Shown: positions 41,013 through 51,013, counted from the stretch's first letter. The stretch: 64,000 nucleotides of DNA from Adhaeretor mobilis (GCF_007741515.1 NZ_CP036263.1:4761178-4825177); one strand, 5' to 3'. Numbers and translations are program-made. The notes: a model not told the origin generated them from the letters alone.

Positions 41013-42452
41013 CTAAGCCGACTTCTCTAAATTATTCGCCTGATTCAGCTTGTTATAGAGCGTCTTGAGGCTAACGCCTAGCTGCTCGGCGGCTTTGGGT
41101 TTGCTGCCATCGTTGCGTTCGAGTGCTTCGTGGATGGCTTGCATTTCGAGCTCGCGGAGCGAGATGGCGCCAGGGCTGTTTCTAGCTGCGCCGATGAGTT
41201 GGCGACTGTCGAAGCGCTGGGGGAGGTGCTCTGCGCGAATGGGGCCCGAGTCGCATAGGATGGTTGCGTGCTCGATTACATTGGCCAACTCGCGCACATT
41301 GCCGGGCCAAACGTGTCCCATGAGCGATTGCAGAGCGTCTTCTGCGATGTCCTCCTCACTGGATTGCACTGCACCGCCCTGCCCTGCTCCGCTTTGACCG
41401 GGTTTACTCTGGGTGGGTCGCCTGTGACGACTCAGCAAGTGTTTGGCGAGTGAGCGCACATCTTCCATGCGTTCACGCAGCGGTGCCAGTTTGATTTCGA
41501 AAGAGTTGATGCGATACATCAGGTCTTCGCGGAACTCGCCTTCGACAACCATCTCAGGAAGATTACGATGCGTTGCGCAGACCACGCGCACATCAATGGT
41601 GATTGGTTTGTTCTCACCAACCCGGCGAATTTCTTTGCTTTCGAGCACACGCAACAGCTTCGCTTGCATGCTCTTGGGCAGCTCGCCGATTTCGTCGAGG
41701 AAGATCGTTCCGCCGGCGGCCACTTCGAACAGGCCTGTGCGATGATCGTCGGCACCGGTGAATGCGCCTTTGCGATGACCGAATAGTTCGCTTTCGATAA
41801 GGGTCTCTGGCAAAGCGCCGCAGTTGATTGCCACGAATGGGGCGTCGGCGCGGTTGCTTTGATTGTGGATAGCGCGAGCGACTAACTCTTTACCGGTACC
41901 CGTTTCGCCCAGCACTAGGACGGTAGCTTCGCTGGGTGCGACCTTTTCGATGAGGATTTGCACCTTTTGCATGGCCAGTGATTTGCCGATGAGCTCGGGC
42001 GAGCCTTCCAGTCGCTTGACTTCGTGCTGCAGTGCACGGCACTTCTTGTCGAGGCGCAGCTTGTCGCTCACTCGATCCAAGAGTGCTTTGATTTCCACAA
42101 GGCGGCATGGCTTGGTGAGATAATCGAACGCTCCGTGACGCAAAGCAGCGATGGCGCTTTCGAGCGTGCTCTTGCCTGTGAGGATCACCGCTTCGGTCTC
42201 GGGAGAATTTTCTTTGCACTTGGCGATTACACCAATGCCATCGAGCCCCGGCATGTCGAGATCGACGATAATGCAGTCGTAGGTATTCTTTTCGAGCGCA
42301 GCGACGGCGGTCGCTCCGTCCGGGCAAACGGTCACTGTATGGCCGAGTCGGGGCAGCTCGAGGCTCATCAATTCTTGCAGCGACTGTTCGTCGTCTGCAA
42401 AGAGCAGTTTCAATCCTTGTCCGGTCTTCTCGCTAGGCTGCTTTGCGGCCAT
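41013..42452 (-). CDS. NtrC-family sigma-54-dependent response regulator
   Basis: A 479-residue transcription activator. The receiver domain has LLFADDEQS, the phospho-Asp in CIIVDLDMPGLDG and the Lys in LTKPCR. The AAA+ domain has the Walker A VLGETGTGKE, the sigma-54 contact loop ESELFGHRKGAFTGA, Walker B GTIFLDEIGELP and the arginine block 'REDLMYRINSFEI'. The C-terminal Fis-type helix-turn-helix is 'AAEQLGVSLKTLYNKLNQ'. A Gln/Gly/Ser-rich stretch (SKPGQSGAGQGG) links AAA+ and HTH. AAGGAG lies 7 nt before ATG 42452, favouring it over ATG 42458. The gene overlaps the kinase gene upstream by about 20 nt. Confidence 0.95.
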   Translation of the reverse strand: MAAKQPSEKTGQGLKLLFADDEQSLQELMSLELPRLGHTVTVCPDGATAVAALEKNTYDCIIVDLDMPGLDGIGVIAKCKENSPETEAVILTGKSTLESAIAALRHGAFDYLTKPCRLVEIKALLDRVSDKLRLDKKCRALQHEVKRLEGSPELIGKSLAMQKVQILIEKVAPSEATVLVLGETGTGKELVARAIHNQSNRADAPFVAINCGALPETLIESELFGHRKGAFTGADDHRTGLFEVAAGGTIFLDEIGELPKSMQAKLLRVLESKEIRRVGENKPITIDVRVVCATHRNLPEMVVEGEFREDLMYRINSFEIKLAPLRERMEDVRSLAKHLLSRHRRPTQSKPGQSGAGQGGAVQSSEEDIAEDALQSLMGHVWPGNVRELANVIEHATILCDSGPIRAEHLPQRFDSRQLIGAARNSPGAISLRELEMQAIHEALERNDGSKPKAAEQLGVSLKTLYNKLNQANNLEKSA

Positions 42453-44127
42453 GGCCATTCTCCTTGCTCAGTTGGTGAGCTGGTAAGTTAACTACAAACT
42501 TCGACCCGCGATCGGGTCCGTCGCTGGCAGCTTCGATGGTGCCGCCATGCTCTTCGACAATTCGGTAGGTAATGGAAAGCCCGAGGCCGGTGCCCTGCCC
42601 AGTTCGTCGGCGCGTGAAGAACGGTTCGAACAAGTGCTTGCGGACTTCCTCGCTCATGCCACAGCCGTTGTCTTCGACAACAATCTGAGCATTGGGTCCG
42701 GATCGCTCTACCGTCACGCGGACTGTTCCACCCGAATCGACGCTTTCCAGTGCATTGGTAATTAGGTTCAAAGCAACTTGCTTGATCTCTTGGGCGTTAA
42801 TTTCTGCAATGACGGGCGGGCCCTCGACGAGCTCGAGGTTTTTGTCCTGATACTTTCCGAGATGTTGGACCATTTCGATGACGCTGGCGGCGAGATCTCG
42901 GAGATCGGCACCATGATATTGCGAGTCGCCCATGCGAGCGAAATCGAGTAATTTTTCGGTGATCTGTTTGCAGCGGAATGCTTCGCGTTGAATCATCTGC
43001 AAGTAATTTCGCGCGACTTGTACGTCCTCAGAGTGCGAATCATCGACGCTTTTCAACAAGTCATCGAGTCGGCCTTCGAGCGATTCGCTACACAAGGCAA
43101 TCGAGGCGAGCGGGTTGTTGATTTCGTGCGACACGCCTGCTGCAAGGAAACCGACGCTGGCGAGTTGTTCACTGCGAACGACTTGGTTGGTACGCTGACG
43201 GACTTGCTGATCGAGGTCGTCCTTGATCTCGCTGAATCGCGAAGTCATTTGATTCATTGAAGCGGCCAGCTCGCCCATTTCGTCTTCAGTGTCGAGTTGA
43301 ATGCGATGCTCGAACTCGCCCGAAGCCACACGACGCGAACCACTCACCAGTTGCCCGAATGGTTTGGCAAACGATTGATAGAACACGCGGAAAAACAAAC
43401 CCAACAGACCCACTGCGAGCGCTGCGTTCACCCAAGCGATGATGATGGCCGTGCGATAGCGGGCCCGCACGACGCTCACTAGCTCGGCAAATCGGGTATG
43501 CAAATGGCTGGGTAGTTCCACAACGAGCGTGGCAAGTTGATCGACCTCGCTACGTAGTTTGCCGATCTGCAATTCGTCGAGCAACCAGTCTTCCTTGAGT
43601 TCGCCTTCGAGCTCACCTCCTGAGAGGCCAGCGACAACCGAATCAATCTTGGCCAAGGTTTCACGCTCGCGCCGGTCGTCGCCCAATCGCGAACCGGCAA
43701 GACCGCTGTTCTGGTCCAACTGACGTCGATAGCGAGCGATGGATTCAGTGAGTAATTCAAACTGAGTGCGATACTGTTCGCGCAACCACTGCGCATCCCA
43801 GGGACAATCGATGGCGTCTTTGATTTGCTCGGCTATTCCCTCGGTGCCATCGTCGCGAGGTAGCGAGTACTCGTCGAGTAGGGTTGACACGCCGTCGGGC
43901 AGCTCGAGACGTTCTTTGGCTTGGCTGAGCGTAATACGCAAGTCGCCCACGTGCTGACGCACCTGGCTAGCGAGCGGCAGTTCAGCAGAGCGCGCACGAA
44001 TATTGCGCACGAGTCCCCGGTACGAATAGAGTCCGTAGTACGCACTGCCGAATAGGGACAGTACCGTCACGAGCAGTAGCGCGAGACCGATTTTCAGTTT
44101 GGTACGAATGGGCCAATGAGAGGGCAC
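42433..44127 (-). CDS. Sensor histidine kinase, partner of the NtrC-type regulator
   Basis: A two-pass kinase of about 564 residues. Helix 1 is near residues 13-32 (IGLALLLVTVLSLFGSAYYGL) and helix 2 near 225-247; the 190-residue periplasmic part is helical, of the four-helix type. Then a HAMP domain ('FAKPFGQLVSGSRRVASGEFEHRIQL'), a dimerisation domain with GVSHEINNPLAS (phospho-His), and an ATPase domain with 'NLITNALESV', 'VEDNGCGM' and 'GTGLGLSITYRIVEEHGG'. An AGGAGG sits 6 nt before the GTG at 44127, which I take as the start rather than ATG 44166. It overlaps the regulator gene by 20 nt, so both are made together. The signal is unknown; layout is like ZraS/AtoS-type kinases. Confidence 0.93.
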   Translation of the reverse strand: MPSHWPIRTKLKIGLALLLVTVLSLFGSAYYGLYSYRGLVRNIRARSAELPLASQVRQHVGDLRITLSQAKERLELPDGVSTLLDEYSLPRDDGTEGIAEQIKDAIDCPWDAQWLREQYRTQFELLTESIARYRRQLDQNSGLAGSRLGDDRRERETLAKIDSVVAGLSGGELEGELKEDWLLDELQIGKLRSEVDQLATLVVELPSHLHTRFAELVSVVRARYRTAIIIAWVNAALAVGLLGLFFRVFYQSFAKPFGQLVSGSRRVASGEFEHRIQLDTEDEMGELAASMNQMTSRFSEIKDDLDQQVRQRTNQVVRSEQLASVGFLAAGVSHEINNPLASIALCSESLEGRLDDLLKSVDDSHSEDVQVARNYLQMIQREAFRCKQITEKLLDFARMGDSQYHGADLRDLAASVIEMVQHLGKYQDKNLELVEGPPVIAEINAQEIKQVALNLITNALESVDSGGTVRVTVERSGPNAQIVVEDNGCGMSEEVRKHLFEPFFTRRRTGQGTGLGLSITYRIVEEHGGTIEAASDGPDRGSKFVVNLPAHQLSKENGHGRKAA

Positions 44128-44241
44128 CGGCGACCTCCTGTCGCGGTAGTATTGCGAGACGCACATGTCAGCGTCAAATTACGGGGCCGCGGAGTGTAGC
44201 AAGCAGGCGGAAGCGGCGGCAAGGACAATTCCACTAAGGCA

Positions 44242-44397
44242 TTTTGAACCGCAAAGAGCACAAAGGACGCAAAGACGTTAAACTGGAGGCAACAGGGGAA
44301 TAGGGGTCCTGATCGGTTCCTGCTTGATCCGCTAGCGCAGTGCCATCCTGGGAACCGAACAGAAAACCAAAATCTTCTTGGCGTTCTTTGCGGTTCA
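44242..44397. repeat. Inverted AACCGCAAAGA hairpin pair
   Basis: TTTTGAACCGCAAAGAGCAC (44242 on) and its inverse CTTGGCGTTCTTTGCGGTTC (to 44397) frame the gap between the kinase gene and the LptF/G gene. This is the same GAACC/CGCAAAG module found at 17445-17676. Confidence 0.7.
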
Positions 44398-44401
44398 TAA
44401 T

Positions 44402-45586
44402 TTAGAACCGAATCACGCGACGCATGAGCCAGACGCCCCAGAGTGCTAGCACTAGGTTGCCCAGCCAGACGGCTTGGGGAGGGAGTGCGCCATCTTTGGC
44501 TTGGTCGACGCAGCCGACAAGCATGGGGTAGTAGACGAGTAGAATTGGCAGGAAGCACGCGAAGAAGCTGCCCCAGAATTCTCCCTGGCGACGGCGGATA
44601 GCCATGGGGGCGCCGATCAAGGCGAAGCACAAACAGCTGAAGCCGTTCGCCCAGCGACGGTATGGCTCGGTCTGCAAGCGGTTCAATCGATTGCGTGCAT
44701 CTTGCACACGCCGCTCGTTGGATTTCGATTGTTTCTCGCCGAGGTTTTCAAAGCTGCCGGTGAGGAGCGAGTAACTCGTGACGGCTGAGAACTCGTCCTG
44801 ATATTGGCCAATGCGAACAAGTTGCTGCTCTTTCGCAGGCCCGACTTCGCTCAGGGCATGATCTGAGGGACTCTTTTCGCGGCTATCGAAACCGAGAAAC
44901 TGGCTTAAGGGCAGGCCGAGAGAGTTTTCTCCGGGGAGATCGACCTTCCAGTTTTGGCTACCTTCTCCCTCGATGTTCCACCCGCTCAGATAAACCATGT
45001 CTTCGGCGATATTAACGCTAAAATGCCCCTCATCGGCCATGATAGTCTTGGTAGGGCCATCTGACTGATGGATAAAGATGTACGGGCTGATCAGGCGTTT
45101 GCCGTCGACTTGGCGGACCAAGATTTCGAAATTATTATTACGAAACTGGCGCGTCGTGTTGAGGCGGCCGTAGACGATTTCTTCAAACGACTCGATCGCG
45201 ATTCGGTTTACGCCTTCACGCCCCCAGGAGACGGCCAAGTCGATGGTCTTTACCGCGCCTAAGCTCGCAACGGCTGCCATCAGAAAGGCGGGCCAGAGGA
45301 ATTTCATGGGCGAGATGCCCAGTGACTTAGCTGCGATGAGCTCGTTGGACGCTGCGACGCGACCATAAACGCTGGTGGCCGCCATGAGCATGGAACCAGG
45401 CACGGCATACTGCATGGCTTGCGGCAGCATGTAGGGCAAAATTCTTAAGATGGGCGCCAGACCGAGCCCCTTCTTAACCGCTTCGCCGACGATCAGAACC
45501 AGGAATACGAAAACCGTCATGCTCACGAGAGTGACCGTGAACACTTTTAGTAATTCGATCAGCAGGTAGCGCGTAATTAGCCGCAT
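44402..45586 (-). CDS. LptF/LptG-family permease
   Basis: A 394-residue YjgP/YjgQ-family protein, the membrane part of the ABC exporter that moves lipopolysaccharide to the outer membrane. It starts MRLITRYLLIELLKVFTVTL; helices near 12-35, 50-85 and 95-115 are followed by a periplasmic beta-jellyroll domain (about 135-275; 'NFEILVRQVDGKRLISPYIFI') and three C-terminal helices ('RWANGFSCLCFALIGAPMAI'). Family members F and G cannot be told apart here, and no lptB is next to it. ATG 45586 gives the standard N-terminus. Confidence 0.9.
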   Translation of the reverse strand: MRLITRYLLIELLKVFTVTLVSMTVFVFLVLIVGEAVKKGLGLAPILRILPYMLPQAMQYAVPGSMLMAATSVYGRVAASNELIAAKSLGISPMKFLWPAFLMAAVASLGAVKTIDLAVSWGREGVNRIAIESFEEIVYGRLNTTRQFRNNNFEILVRQVDGKRLISPYIFIHQSDGPTKTIMADEGHFSVNIAEDMVYLSGWNIEGEGSQNWKVDLPGENSLGLPLSQFLGFDSREKSPSDHALSEVGPAKEQQLVRIGQYQDEFSAVTSYSLLTGSFENLGEKQSKSNERRVQDARNRLNRLQTEPYRRWANGFSCLCFALIGAPMAIRRRQGEFWGSFFACFLPILLVYYPMLVGCVDQAKDGALPPQAVWLGNLVLALWGVWLMRRVIRF

Positions 45587-45822
45587 AAGCGGCGGACTGT
45601 AGCATCCGGGCACGGAGAGCAAAAGAACGGTTTTGTCTTGCCGATCCACCGCGGCATTCTGACCGAGCGAGAACCACGATCCGGCCGATCTAAATTAGGA
45701 GCTCTACTCTGGGTTCAATCCGGATTATTCCGCCGCACTCTATTTCCAGTAGCGAGGGCGGCTATCGGAATGGCAGTGCAGCATAGCGGCCCACGGGGCT
45801 GCTCAGGTCCCTGCAGAGCAGC

Positions 45823-47199
45823 TCAATCGACGCCCAGATTGATGCTTGAATCGCTGGGGGGCTCCGGAGTGCTATCACGCACTGCTTGCATGAGTATTCG
45901 CACCGCCCGTGAATAGGCCACGATTGCTCCGCGGAAGTCTTTCTTGGCAATTGCATTGCGAGCGGACTCGCGTTCTGCGTGAATCTCGTTCCAGTCGAAT
46001 TGCCAGTCGCGTTGCCCTTCCAGATCCTCCAGCTGGCGGACGATCTCTACGAGCGGTTTGATACTCTCCGGGCCGGGAGCCGTTTCGTAGCGACGGTAAG
46101 GGGCTTTTCCTTGGGGACTGGGGAGGCTAGCTCCGGTAACTGAAGGCTTGTTTCGTGCATACATGAGCAGTCCGGCTGCGAGACCTGTGACAACTGCAAG
46201 TGCGCCTGCCGCGACCCTATGTTCAACTCCCCATAGTAGCGGACAACCTACAACGCCAATCAGGCCAACACCTAAGGCAGACAGTAGTGGCAGTTGATCT
46301 GCTGACGAGTTCGCGGGTGGTGGATCGCATTCCGGGTTGCTAGCATCGTGTTGGCCCAATTCGCGGGTGTCGTAGACTTCAGCCACGATGACCGTAATGT
46401 TGTCAGGCCCCCCCAGGAGATTCGCCAGGTCAACCAATGTCTGCGTAGCATCGTCGGTGGGGAGTGCGCCAACGATGAGGCCGATGAGCTGCGAGCTAAG
46501 CGGGCCGGTTAACCCGTCGCTACACAACAGAAAGCGATCGCCGGTCTGCAGCGCAAAGGGGCCTTCGAGATCGACCTTCACTACACCGTTGGGTCCCAAC
46601 GAACGGGTGATCACATTCTTGGGGACGTAGGCGGGGACATCTTCTTCGTTGGCTTGTCCAGCGACGGCCATCTCCCAGACGAGACTGTGATCGAACGTAA
46701 TTTGCTCAAACGCATCGCCGCGCAGGCGATACACGCGACTATCGCCAACGTGAGCAGCGACTGCACCGCCAGGAAGTAAGGCGAGGCAACTGCACGTGGT
46801 GCCCATGCCGTGGAAGTCGACGCTGTTTTGGCCCTTGGTATTGATGCGTGCGTTCGCATCGTGAACGGCTGCCAACAGTGCTTCACAGGGCGCGAGATCG
46901 CGCCGCTTGTGGTAGGTGTGCGGAATGCAGTCTGCGGCAATCTGGCTGGCCAGTTCACCTGCTGCGTGTGCGCCCATGCCGTCGGCGACGACGAATAAGT
47001 GTCCGCGGCTCGACCAGAGGGCTTCTTCTTCGGCGATGGCAACTGCTAGCGAGTCTTGATTATTCGCCCGCCGCATGCCGACATCGCTCACCGCAGCACA
47101 GCGAAGCCCACCGACCGCTTTCGATAGCTTCACCGATTCTTGAGACACACGCGGGCCTTGGTCATGGCGGGAGTTGAGGCTGTTTTGGGGACACCCCAT
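45823..47199 (-). CDS. PP2C-family Ser/Thr phosphatase with two membrane helices
   Basis: A 458-residue protein. Residues 30-275 are a PPM/PP2C phosphatase: 'AAVSDVGMRRANNQDS', 'LFVVADGMGAHAAGE' (metal Asp and Gly), 'GMGTTCSCLAL', 'AAHVGDSRVYRLRG', 'LLCSDGLTG' and 'GGPDNITVIVAEV'. A hydrophobic region near 310-355 makes two helices, then a C-terminal domain of about 100 residues with charged helices ending in 'NAIAKKDFRGAIVAYSRAVRILMQAV', TPR-like. It likely reverses phosphorylation by Hanks-type kinases such as the one at 35351. ATG 47199 preferred to TTG 47211. Confidence 0.92.
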   Translation of the reverse strand: MGCPQNSLNSRHDQGPRVSQESVKLSKAVGGLRCAAVSDVGMRRANNQDSLAVAIAEEEALWSSRGHLFVVADGMGAHAAGELASQIAADCIPHTYHKRRDLAPCEALLAAVHDANARINTKGQNSVDFHGMGTTCSCLALLPGGAVAAHVGDSRVYRLRGDAFEQITFDHSLVWEMAVAGQANEEDVPAYVPKNVITRSLGPNGVVKVDLEGPFALQTGDRFLLCSDGLTGPLSSQLIGLIVGALPTDDATQTLVDLANLLGGPDNITVIVAEVYDTRELGQHDASNPECDPPPANSSADQLPLLSALGVGLIGVVGCPLLWGVEHRVAAGALAVVTGLAAGLLMYARNKPSVTGASLPSPQGKAPYRRYETAPGPESIKPLVEIVRQLEDLEGQRDWQFDWNEIHAERESARNAIAKKDFRGAIVAYSRAVRILMQAVRDSTPEPPSDSSINLGVD

Positions 47200-47342
47200 C
47201 TTAACGTGCAAGCACGCGTTGTCGAAGGGGGACCGGGCAAAGGAGAATGCCGAAAGTGGAAGTGTGTGCTAGAAGGCGATCTGGCGGCAAGGCACTGTAC
47301 TTTCTACACTCCGCGACGATTCTCTCCAAATTGTGCCGTCCC

Positions 47343-48047
47343 ATGCCTAGCTCTCAACTCAAAAACCGCTTGCCGCGACTGCTCGCCGTATTCGCCCTGC
47401 TCTGCTTGGTACTCATGCCGGGCTGCGTGCGGCGGCGTTTGTTGGTGCGCAGCAATCCGCCGGGCGCTACGGTTTACGTTGACAATCAGCAGATTGGGAC
47501 AACGCCTTGCGCTACGAACTTTGTCTATTACGGCACCCGAGAAATTCGCCTGGTCAAGCCGGGCTACGAGACGCTGACGATTAACCAACCTATCCCTGCG
47601 CCATGGTACGAGCTGCCGCCGCTGGACTTTATCAGCGAGAACTTAATTCCGCGCGAAATCCAAGACTACCGTACGCTTTCCTACAACTTGCAGCCGCAAG
47701 TGTTGGTGCCAACGGATCAGTTATTGGGTCGTGCCGAGCAACTGCGTGCAAGTTCGCAACAGAATGCTGTGGTACCGGCTGGGGCGATGGTTCCCGCTTC
47801 AAATCTACCGGGCCCAATATCTTTTGAAACGCAACCGCACTCGGGCTCGCCAATGCTCTTGCCTCCGCAGGGGTCGCCGGCCTTAATTCCTCCGGCTGTC
47901 GGTACCCCTGTGCCAGTGGGGCCAACGACACTTGTGCCTCAACCGTTGCCTCCGTACGAACCAGCCTCGCTGCGTTCTGGCGAGCAATCCTTCGAGCCGC
48001 TGCCTGCACGGCAGCAACCGGTAGAAGTGTTGCCCCAAGCTCGCTAG
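47343..48047 (+). CDS. PEGA-domain lipoprotein
   Basis: A 234-residue exported lipoprotein. A signal peptide ends in a lipobox-like LVLMPGC. A PEGA domain follows at once ('RRLLVRSNPPGATVYVDNQQIGTTPCATNFVYYGTREIRLVKPGYETLTINQPI'). The C-terminal half is rich in Pro, Ser and Gln, likely unstructured and exposed in the envelope. The next gene (mlaD-like) converges with it. ATG 47343 fits the signal peptide. Confidence 0.88.
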   Translation: MPSSQLKNRLPRLLAVFALLCLVLMPGCVRRRLLVRSNPPGATVYVDNQQIGTTPCATNFVYYGTREIRLVKPGYETLTINQPIPAPWYELPPLDFISENLIPREIQDYRTLSYNLQPQVLVPTDQLLGRAEQLRASSQQNAVVPAGAMVPASNLPGPISFETQPHSGSPMLLPPQGSPALIPPAVGTPVPVGPTTLVPQPLPPYEPASLRSGEQSFEPLPARQQPVEVLPQAR

Positions 48048-48098
48048 CCGCCATCACGCTAGTCGGAATTGCTGGTGGAGCAAGCGGATGCCCCTGGC

Positions 48099-49274
48099 TC
48101 AACGGTGAAAGAGATTCGCTGGTCTGGTGCCAATTGGTGTCTCTCGGTCGATGATACCCCGCACGGCACGTGCCGGATCATTGGCAAGCTTGTGGGTGAG
48201 CACGTGTACTTCATTAACGATTTGCCGAATCCGAATGTTCAGCTCGCGGTCGTTAATTAATTTTCGCACGTCGGTTACCGCTCCATTACCATTGGTGATA
48301 GTACTGTCCACGTTTTGAATGACACGGCGCAGGTCTTTGATGGCTTCCTCTGCCTCGTCCGAGATTGTGCGATCTTTCAGCAATCGACCCAGCGTGCCTT
48401 CGCTGTTGTTGATATTGCTGACCAGCTCCGCGGCGTTGGAGAGCAGATCCTCGAAGTTGACTGCCGAACCTTCGAGAATGCCGACGATCTTCTCGCCCCG
48501 TTCGCCCAAGGGTTTGGTAAGTCCTTGCAGATTGTCGAGATTCTCCTCAGCACTTGTGGCCACGCCCTCGAGAGCACCAAGAATCGCTCGCGCATCTTCC
48601 ACTATGGCCGGGAGTTGGGCGATGCCCTTACGGATGTCTTCTTTGACTTGCTCGTCGCCAATTACGTCGTCCACGTCATTCATCACGCGACCGAAGCGGT
48701 CCATTGCCAGCTCCATCGATTCGACAAGTCGCGTAATGCGCTGCATGTCGTTGCCACCCATGACATTGTTGAGACGCTCAGCAAGCATCGCGACTTCGTC
48801 CCCTGCCTTGCCGAGCGACTTGACGGTCTCGCGCAAATCGCCCTGCATGGTGGACAGCATATCCATTGGGTTAGAGTTGAACGTGCCCTGGACGACCGAG
48901 CCTGGCACGATCTGCTGCGCGCCCTTGGGAGAGCGCACGGGCACAAACTCGATGATCGCATCGCCCATGATGGACGTTTGAATCCGCGGCACTTCGTTAG
49001 TTTTCACTACCTTGCCTTCGTCGATGTCCATGGTAATGAGCGCCCCTTCGTCGGTCGCTTGCACATCACCAACGCGGCCGATGAGTAGTCCGCGACGTCG
49101 CACCGGTGTTTGCGGTGCAACACCGGGCGCTTGGTCGACCAGCATCTGCAGTTGGTAACGGCTACTGAAAGGCAGGGATGAGAAATCGCTGTTCCAGAGG
49201 ATGAGGATGCTGGCCACGAAAAACGTGGCGATCCCCAGTACACCGAGTTGGAAGGCGCGTTTACGATCGTTCAT
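48099..49274 (-). CDS. mlaD: MCE-domain lipid transport protein (MlaD-like)
   Basis: Substrate-binding subunit of an Mla-type ABC lipid transporter. A 391-residue protein with an N-terminal helix (about 8-27, FQLGVLGIATFFVASILIL), an MCE domain ('YQLQMLVDQAPGVAPQTPVRRRGLLIGRVGDVQ...GDAIIEFVP', about 35-135) and a long helical tail (150-360) of coiled-coil type, as in the longer MCE proteins that build a periplasmic needle or ring. It overlaps mlaF by ATGA, with GGAG 10 nt upstream, so it is translated with it. Confidence 0.92.
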   Translation of the reverse strand: MNDRKRAFQLGVLGIATFFVASILILWNSDFSSLPFSSRYQLQMLVDQAPGVAPQTPVRRRGLLIGRVGDVQATDEGALITMDIDEGKVVKTNEVPRIQTSIMGDAIIEFVPVRSPKGAQQIVPGSVVQGTFNSNPMDMLSTMQGDLRETVKSLGKAGDEVAMLAERLNNVMGGNDMQRITRLVESMELAMDRFGRVMNDVDDVIGDEQVKEDIRKGIAQLPAIVEDARAILGALEGVATSAEENLDNLQGLTKPLGERGEKIVGILEGSAVNFEDLLSNAAELVSNINNSEGTLGRLLKDRTISDEAEEAIKDLRRVIQNVDSTITNGNGAVTDVRKLINDRELNIRIRQIVNEVHVLTHKLANDPARAVRGIIDRETPIGTRPANLFHR

Positions 49275-50116
49275 GAGCGTTCATCTCCAAAAAAATCATC
49301 CCCGCCGACAGTTGCCGCTTGTAACTCTTCCAGCCGGTCCCCTGCTTCGCCTCTCACGAACTGGCTTACGCGTCGATCTGACGAGTCGTCCACTTCCTCA
49401 GACGATCCGTCGTAAAGGATTTGCGACTCACCGCGATCCAGTCGCGCAAGCGGATAGAGCATGACGATGCGGTCAGCCACTTTGCGAGCCGAGGTCATGT
49501 CGTGCGTGACGATAATACTTGTCACGTTGTAAGCTTCGCTACAGCGGAGCATCAGCTCGTTGATCACGTCGCTCATGATGGGGTCGAGCCCAGTAGTTGG
49601 CTCGTCGTACAGCAGCACCTCAGGGCGCATCACGAGCGCCCGGGCGAGGCCAACCCGCTTGCGCATACCCCCAGAGAGCTCTGCAGGGTATTTGTGGAGC
49701 ACATTCACCGGCAAGCCCACCTCGCCGATCAACTGATGCATGACATCGCGCCCGCTACCTCCGTTGGCGCGCACTTCCTTAGGGCGATGCTGTTTGAGCG
49801 GAAAGAGAATGTTGTCTGCAACGGTCATGCTGTCGAAGAGTGCCGCATTCTGGAATACGAAGCCGAAGCGGGTGCGCTGACGAGCCAGCTCGCGATCATC
49901 CAGCTCAACGAGCGATTGGTTATCGAAGGTGACACGACCGGCTGTGGGGGCGATGAGTCCGATGATGGTTTTCAAGAGCACTGTCTTGCCGCAACCGCTC
50001 TCTCCGATGATCGCTAACGTCTGGCCGCGGGGGACTTCCAGCGACACGTCGCGCAGTACCATCTGCCGCCCGAAACGGACGGTAAGGTGGTCGATGTTGA
50101 TAAGCGGTTCAGACAT
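49271..50116 (-). CDS. mlaF: Mla-type ABC transporter ATP-binding protein
   Basis: A 281-residue ATPase with Walker A GESGCGKTVLLK, Q-loop FVFQNAALFDSM, signature LSGGMRKRVGLARAL, Walker B EVLLYDEPTTGLDP and the switch His in VTHDMTS. The 'ALFDSMTVADNI' and 'LSGGMRKR' wording is that of MlaF. It powers lipid movement between the two membranes. It is 6 nt after mlaE and overlaps mlaD by 4 nt. Confidence 0.95.
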   Translation of the reverse strand: MSEPLINIDHLTVRFGRQMVLRDVSLEVPRGQTLAIIGESGCGKTVLLKTIIGLIAPTAGRVTFDNQSLVELDDRELARQRTRFGFVFQNAALFDSMTVADNILFPLKQHRPKEVRANGGSGRDVMHQLIGEVGLPVNVLHKYPAELSGGMRKRVGLARALVMRPEVLLYDEPTTGLDPIMSDVINELMLRCSEAYNVTSIIVTHDMTSARKVADRIVMLYPLARLDRGESQILYDGSSEEVDDSSDRRVSQFVRGEAGDRLEELQAATVGGDDFFGDERS

Positions 50117-50122
50117 GGAGTG

Positions 50123-51013
50123 TTAAGCCCCAAACAGCGAAGGAGCCGCAGGCCAAATGGCTAGGTAGATTTGATCGAGCACGATACTCACTAACAAATC
50201 GAGCACGATAATCACCATGAAGGAATAGACGAAAGCCGTGGTGGCGGCGCGACCGACACCCTCAGCACCCGGTTGGCAGTGGAAGCCACGGTAGCAGCTG
50301 ATGATGCCGATGGTTGCGCCGAAGAACATGCTCTTCACGAGGCCGTAGAACAGGTCCCAGTTCTCGACAAACTTCTTAGCGTTGGCAGAGTAGTGGTGAT
50401 AGTCGATGCCCAAGAACGAAATGCAATACACGGCCCCGCCGACTACGCCCATGAAGATGGCCATGATTGTGAGCGAAGGAATCAATAACAGACAACTCAA
50501 GAACCGGGGCACCACCAGGTAATGCACGGGGTTGGCGCCCATGCTACTGAGCGCGTCGATTTGTTCGGTCACGCGCATGGTGCCTAGTTCGGCGGCCATG
50601 GAGCTTCCAACACGACCGGCGAGCATGACGGCGGCGAGCACGGGGCCCAATTCGCGGAACATGCTCTTGTTAATGACGCTACCAAGTTGCGTTTCCAAAC
50701 CGAAGGTGCGGAATTGTGTGTACGACTGCACGGCCAGTACCATGCCAGTGAACCCACCGATCATGGCTACCACGGGCAAGCTTTGTACACCAATGCGGTA
50801 CATGTTTTCGAACATGGCATCACGTCGCGGCATGCGTGTGAACAGCCAGGCAAGCGTTCGCCATGTGAAAAGCAGCAAGTCGCCTACCGCTTCGATGATT
50901 CCCACGCCGGTCGCGCCGATGTCCGCCACAGACTCTGCCAGCCCAGCGATGAAGCCGTCGCGAGGATCGCCACCTGATGCAGTACCGTCGTAGGTAGGGT
51001 TGTCGGTCGACAT
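50123..51013 (-). CDS. mlaE: Mla-type ABC transporter permease
   Basis: A 296-residue membrane protein of the MlaE family, with the family's 'QSLPVVAMIGGFTGMVLAVQSYTQFRTFGLE', 'LGPVLAAVMLAGRVGSSMAAELGTMRVTEQIDAL' and 'GANPVHYLVVPRFLSCLL' segments, plus 'SMFFGATIGIISCYRGF' near the end. It is the first gene of the mlaE-mlaF-mlaD set; no mlaB or mlaC is seen. ATG 51013 gives the normal start. Confidence 0.94.
   Translation of the reverse strand: MSTDNPTYDGTASGGDPRDGFIAGLAESVADIGATGVGIIEAVGDLLLFTWRTLAWLFTRMPRRDAMFENMYRIGVQSLPVVAMIGGFTGMVLAVQSYTQFRTFGLETQLGSVINKSMFRELGPVLAAVMLAGRVGSSMAAELGTMRVTEQIDALSSMGANPVHYLVVPRFLSCLLLIPSLTIMAIFMGVVGGAVYCISFLGIDYHHYSANAKKFVENWDLFYGLVKSMFFGATIGIISCYRGFHCQPGAEGVGRAATTAFVYSFMVIIVLDLLVSIVLDQIYLAIWPAAPSLFGA

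Noticed and set aside
48099..51013. Naming the mla set a steroid or cholesterol uptake (Mce) operon
   Set aside because: There is a single MCE protein and no other mce genes; the order mlaE-mlaF-mlaD fits outer-membrane lipid transport.
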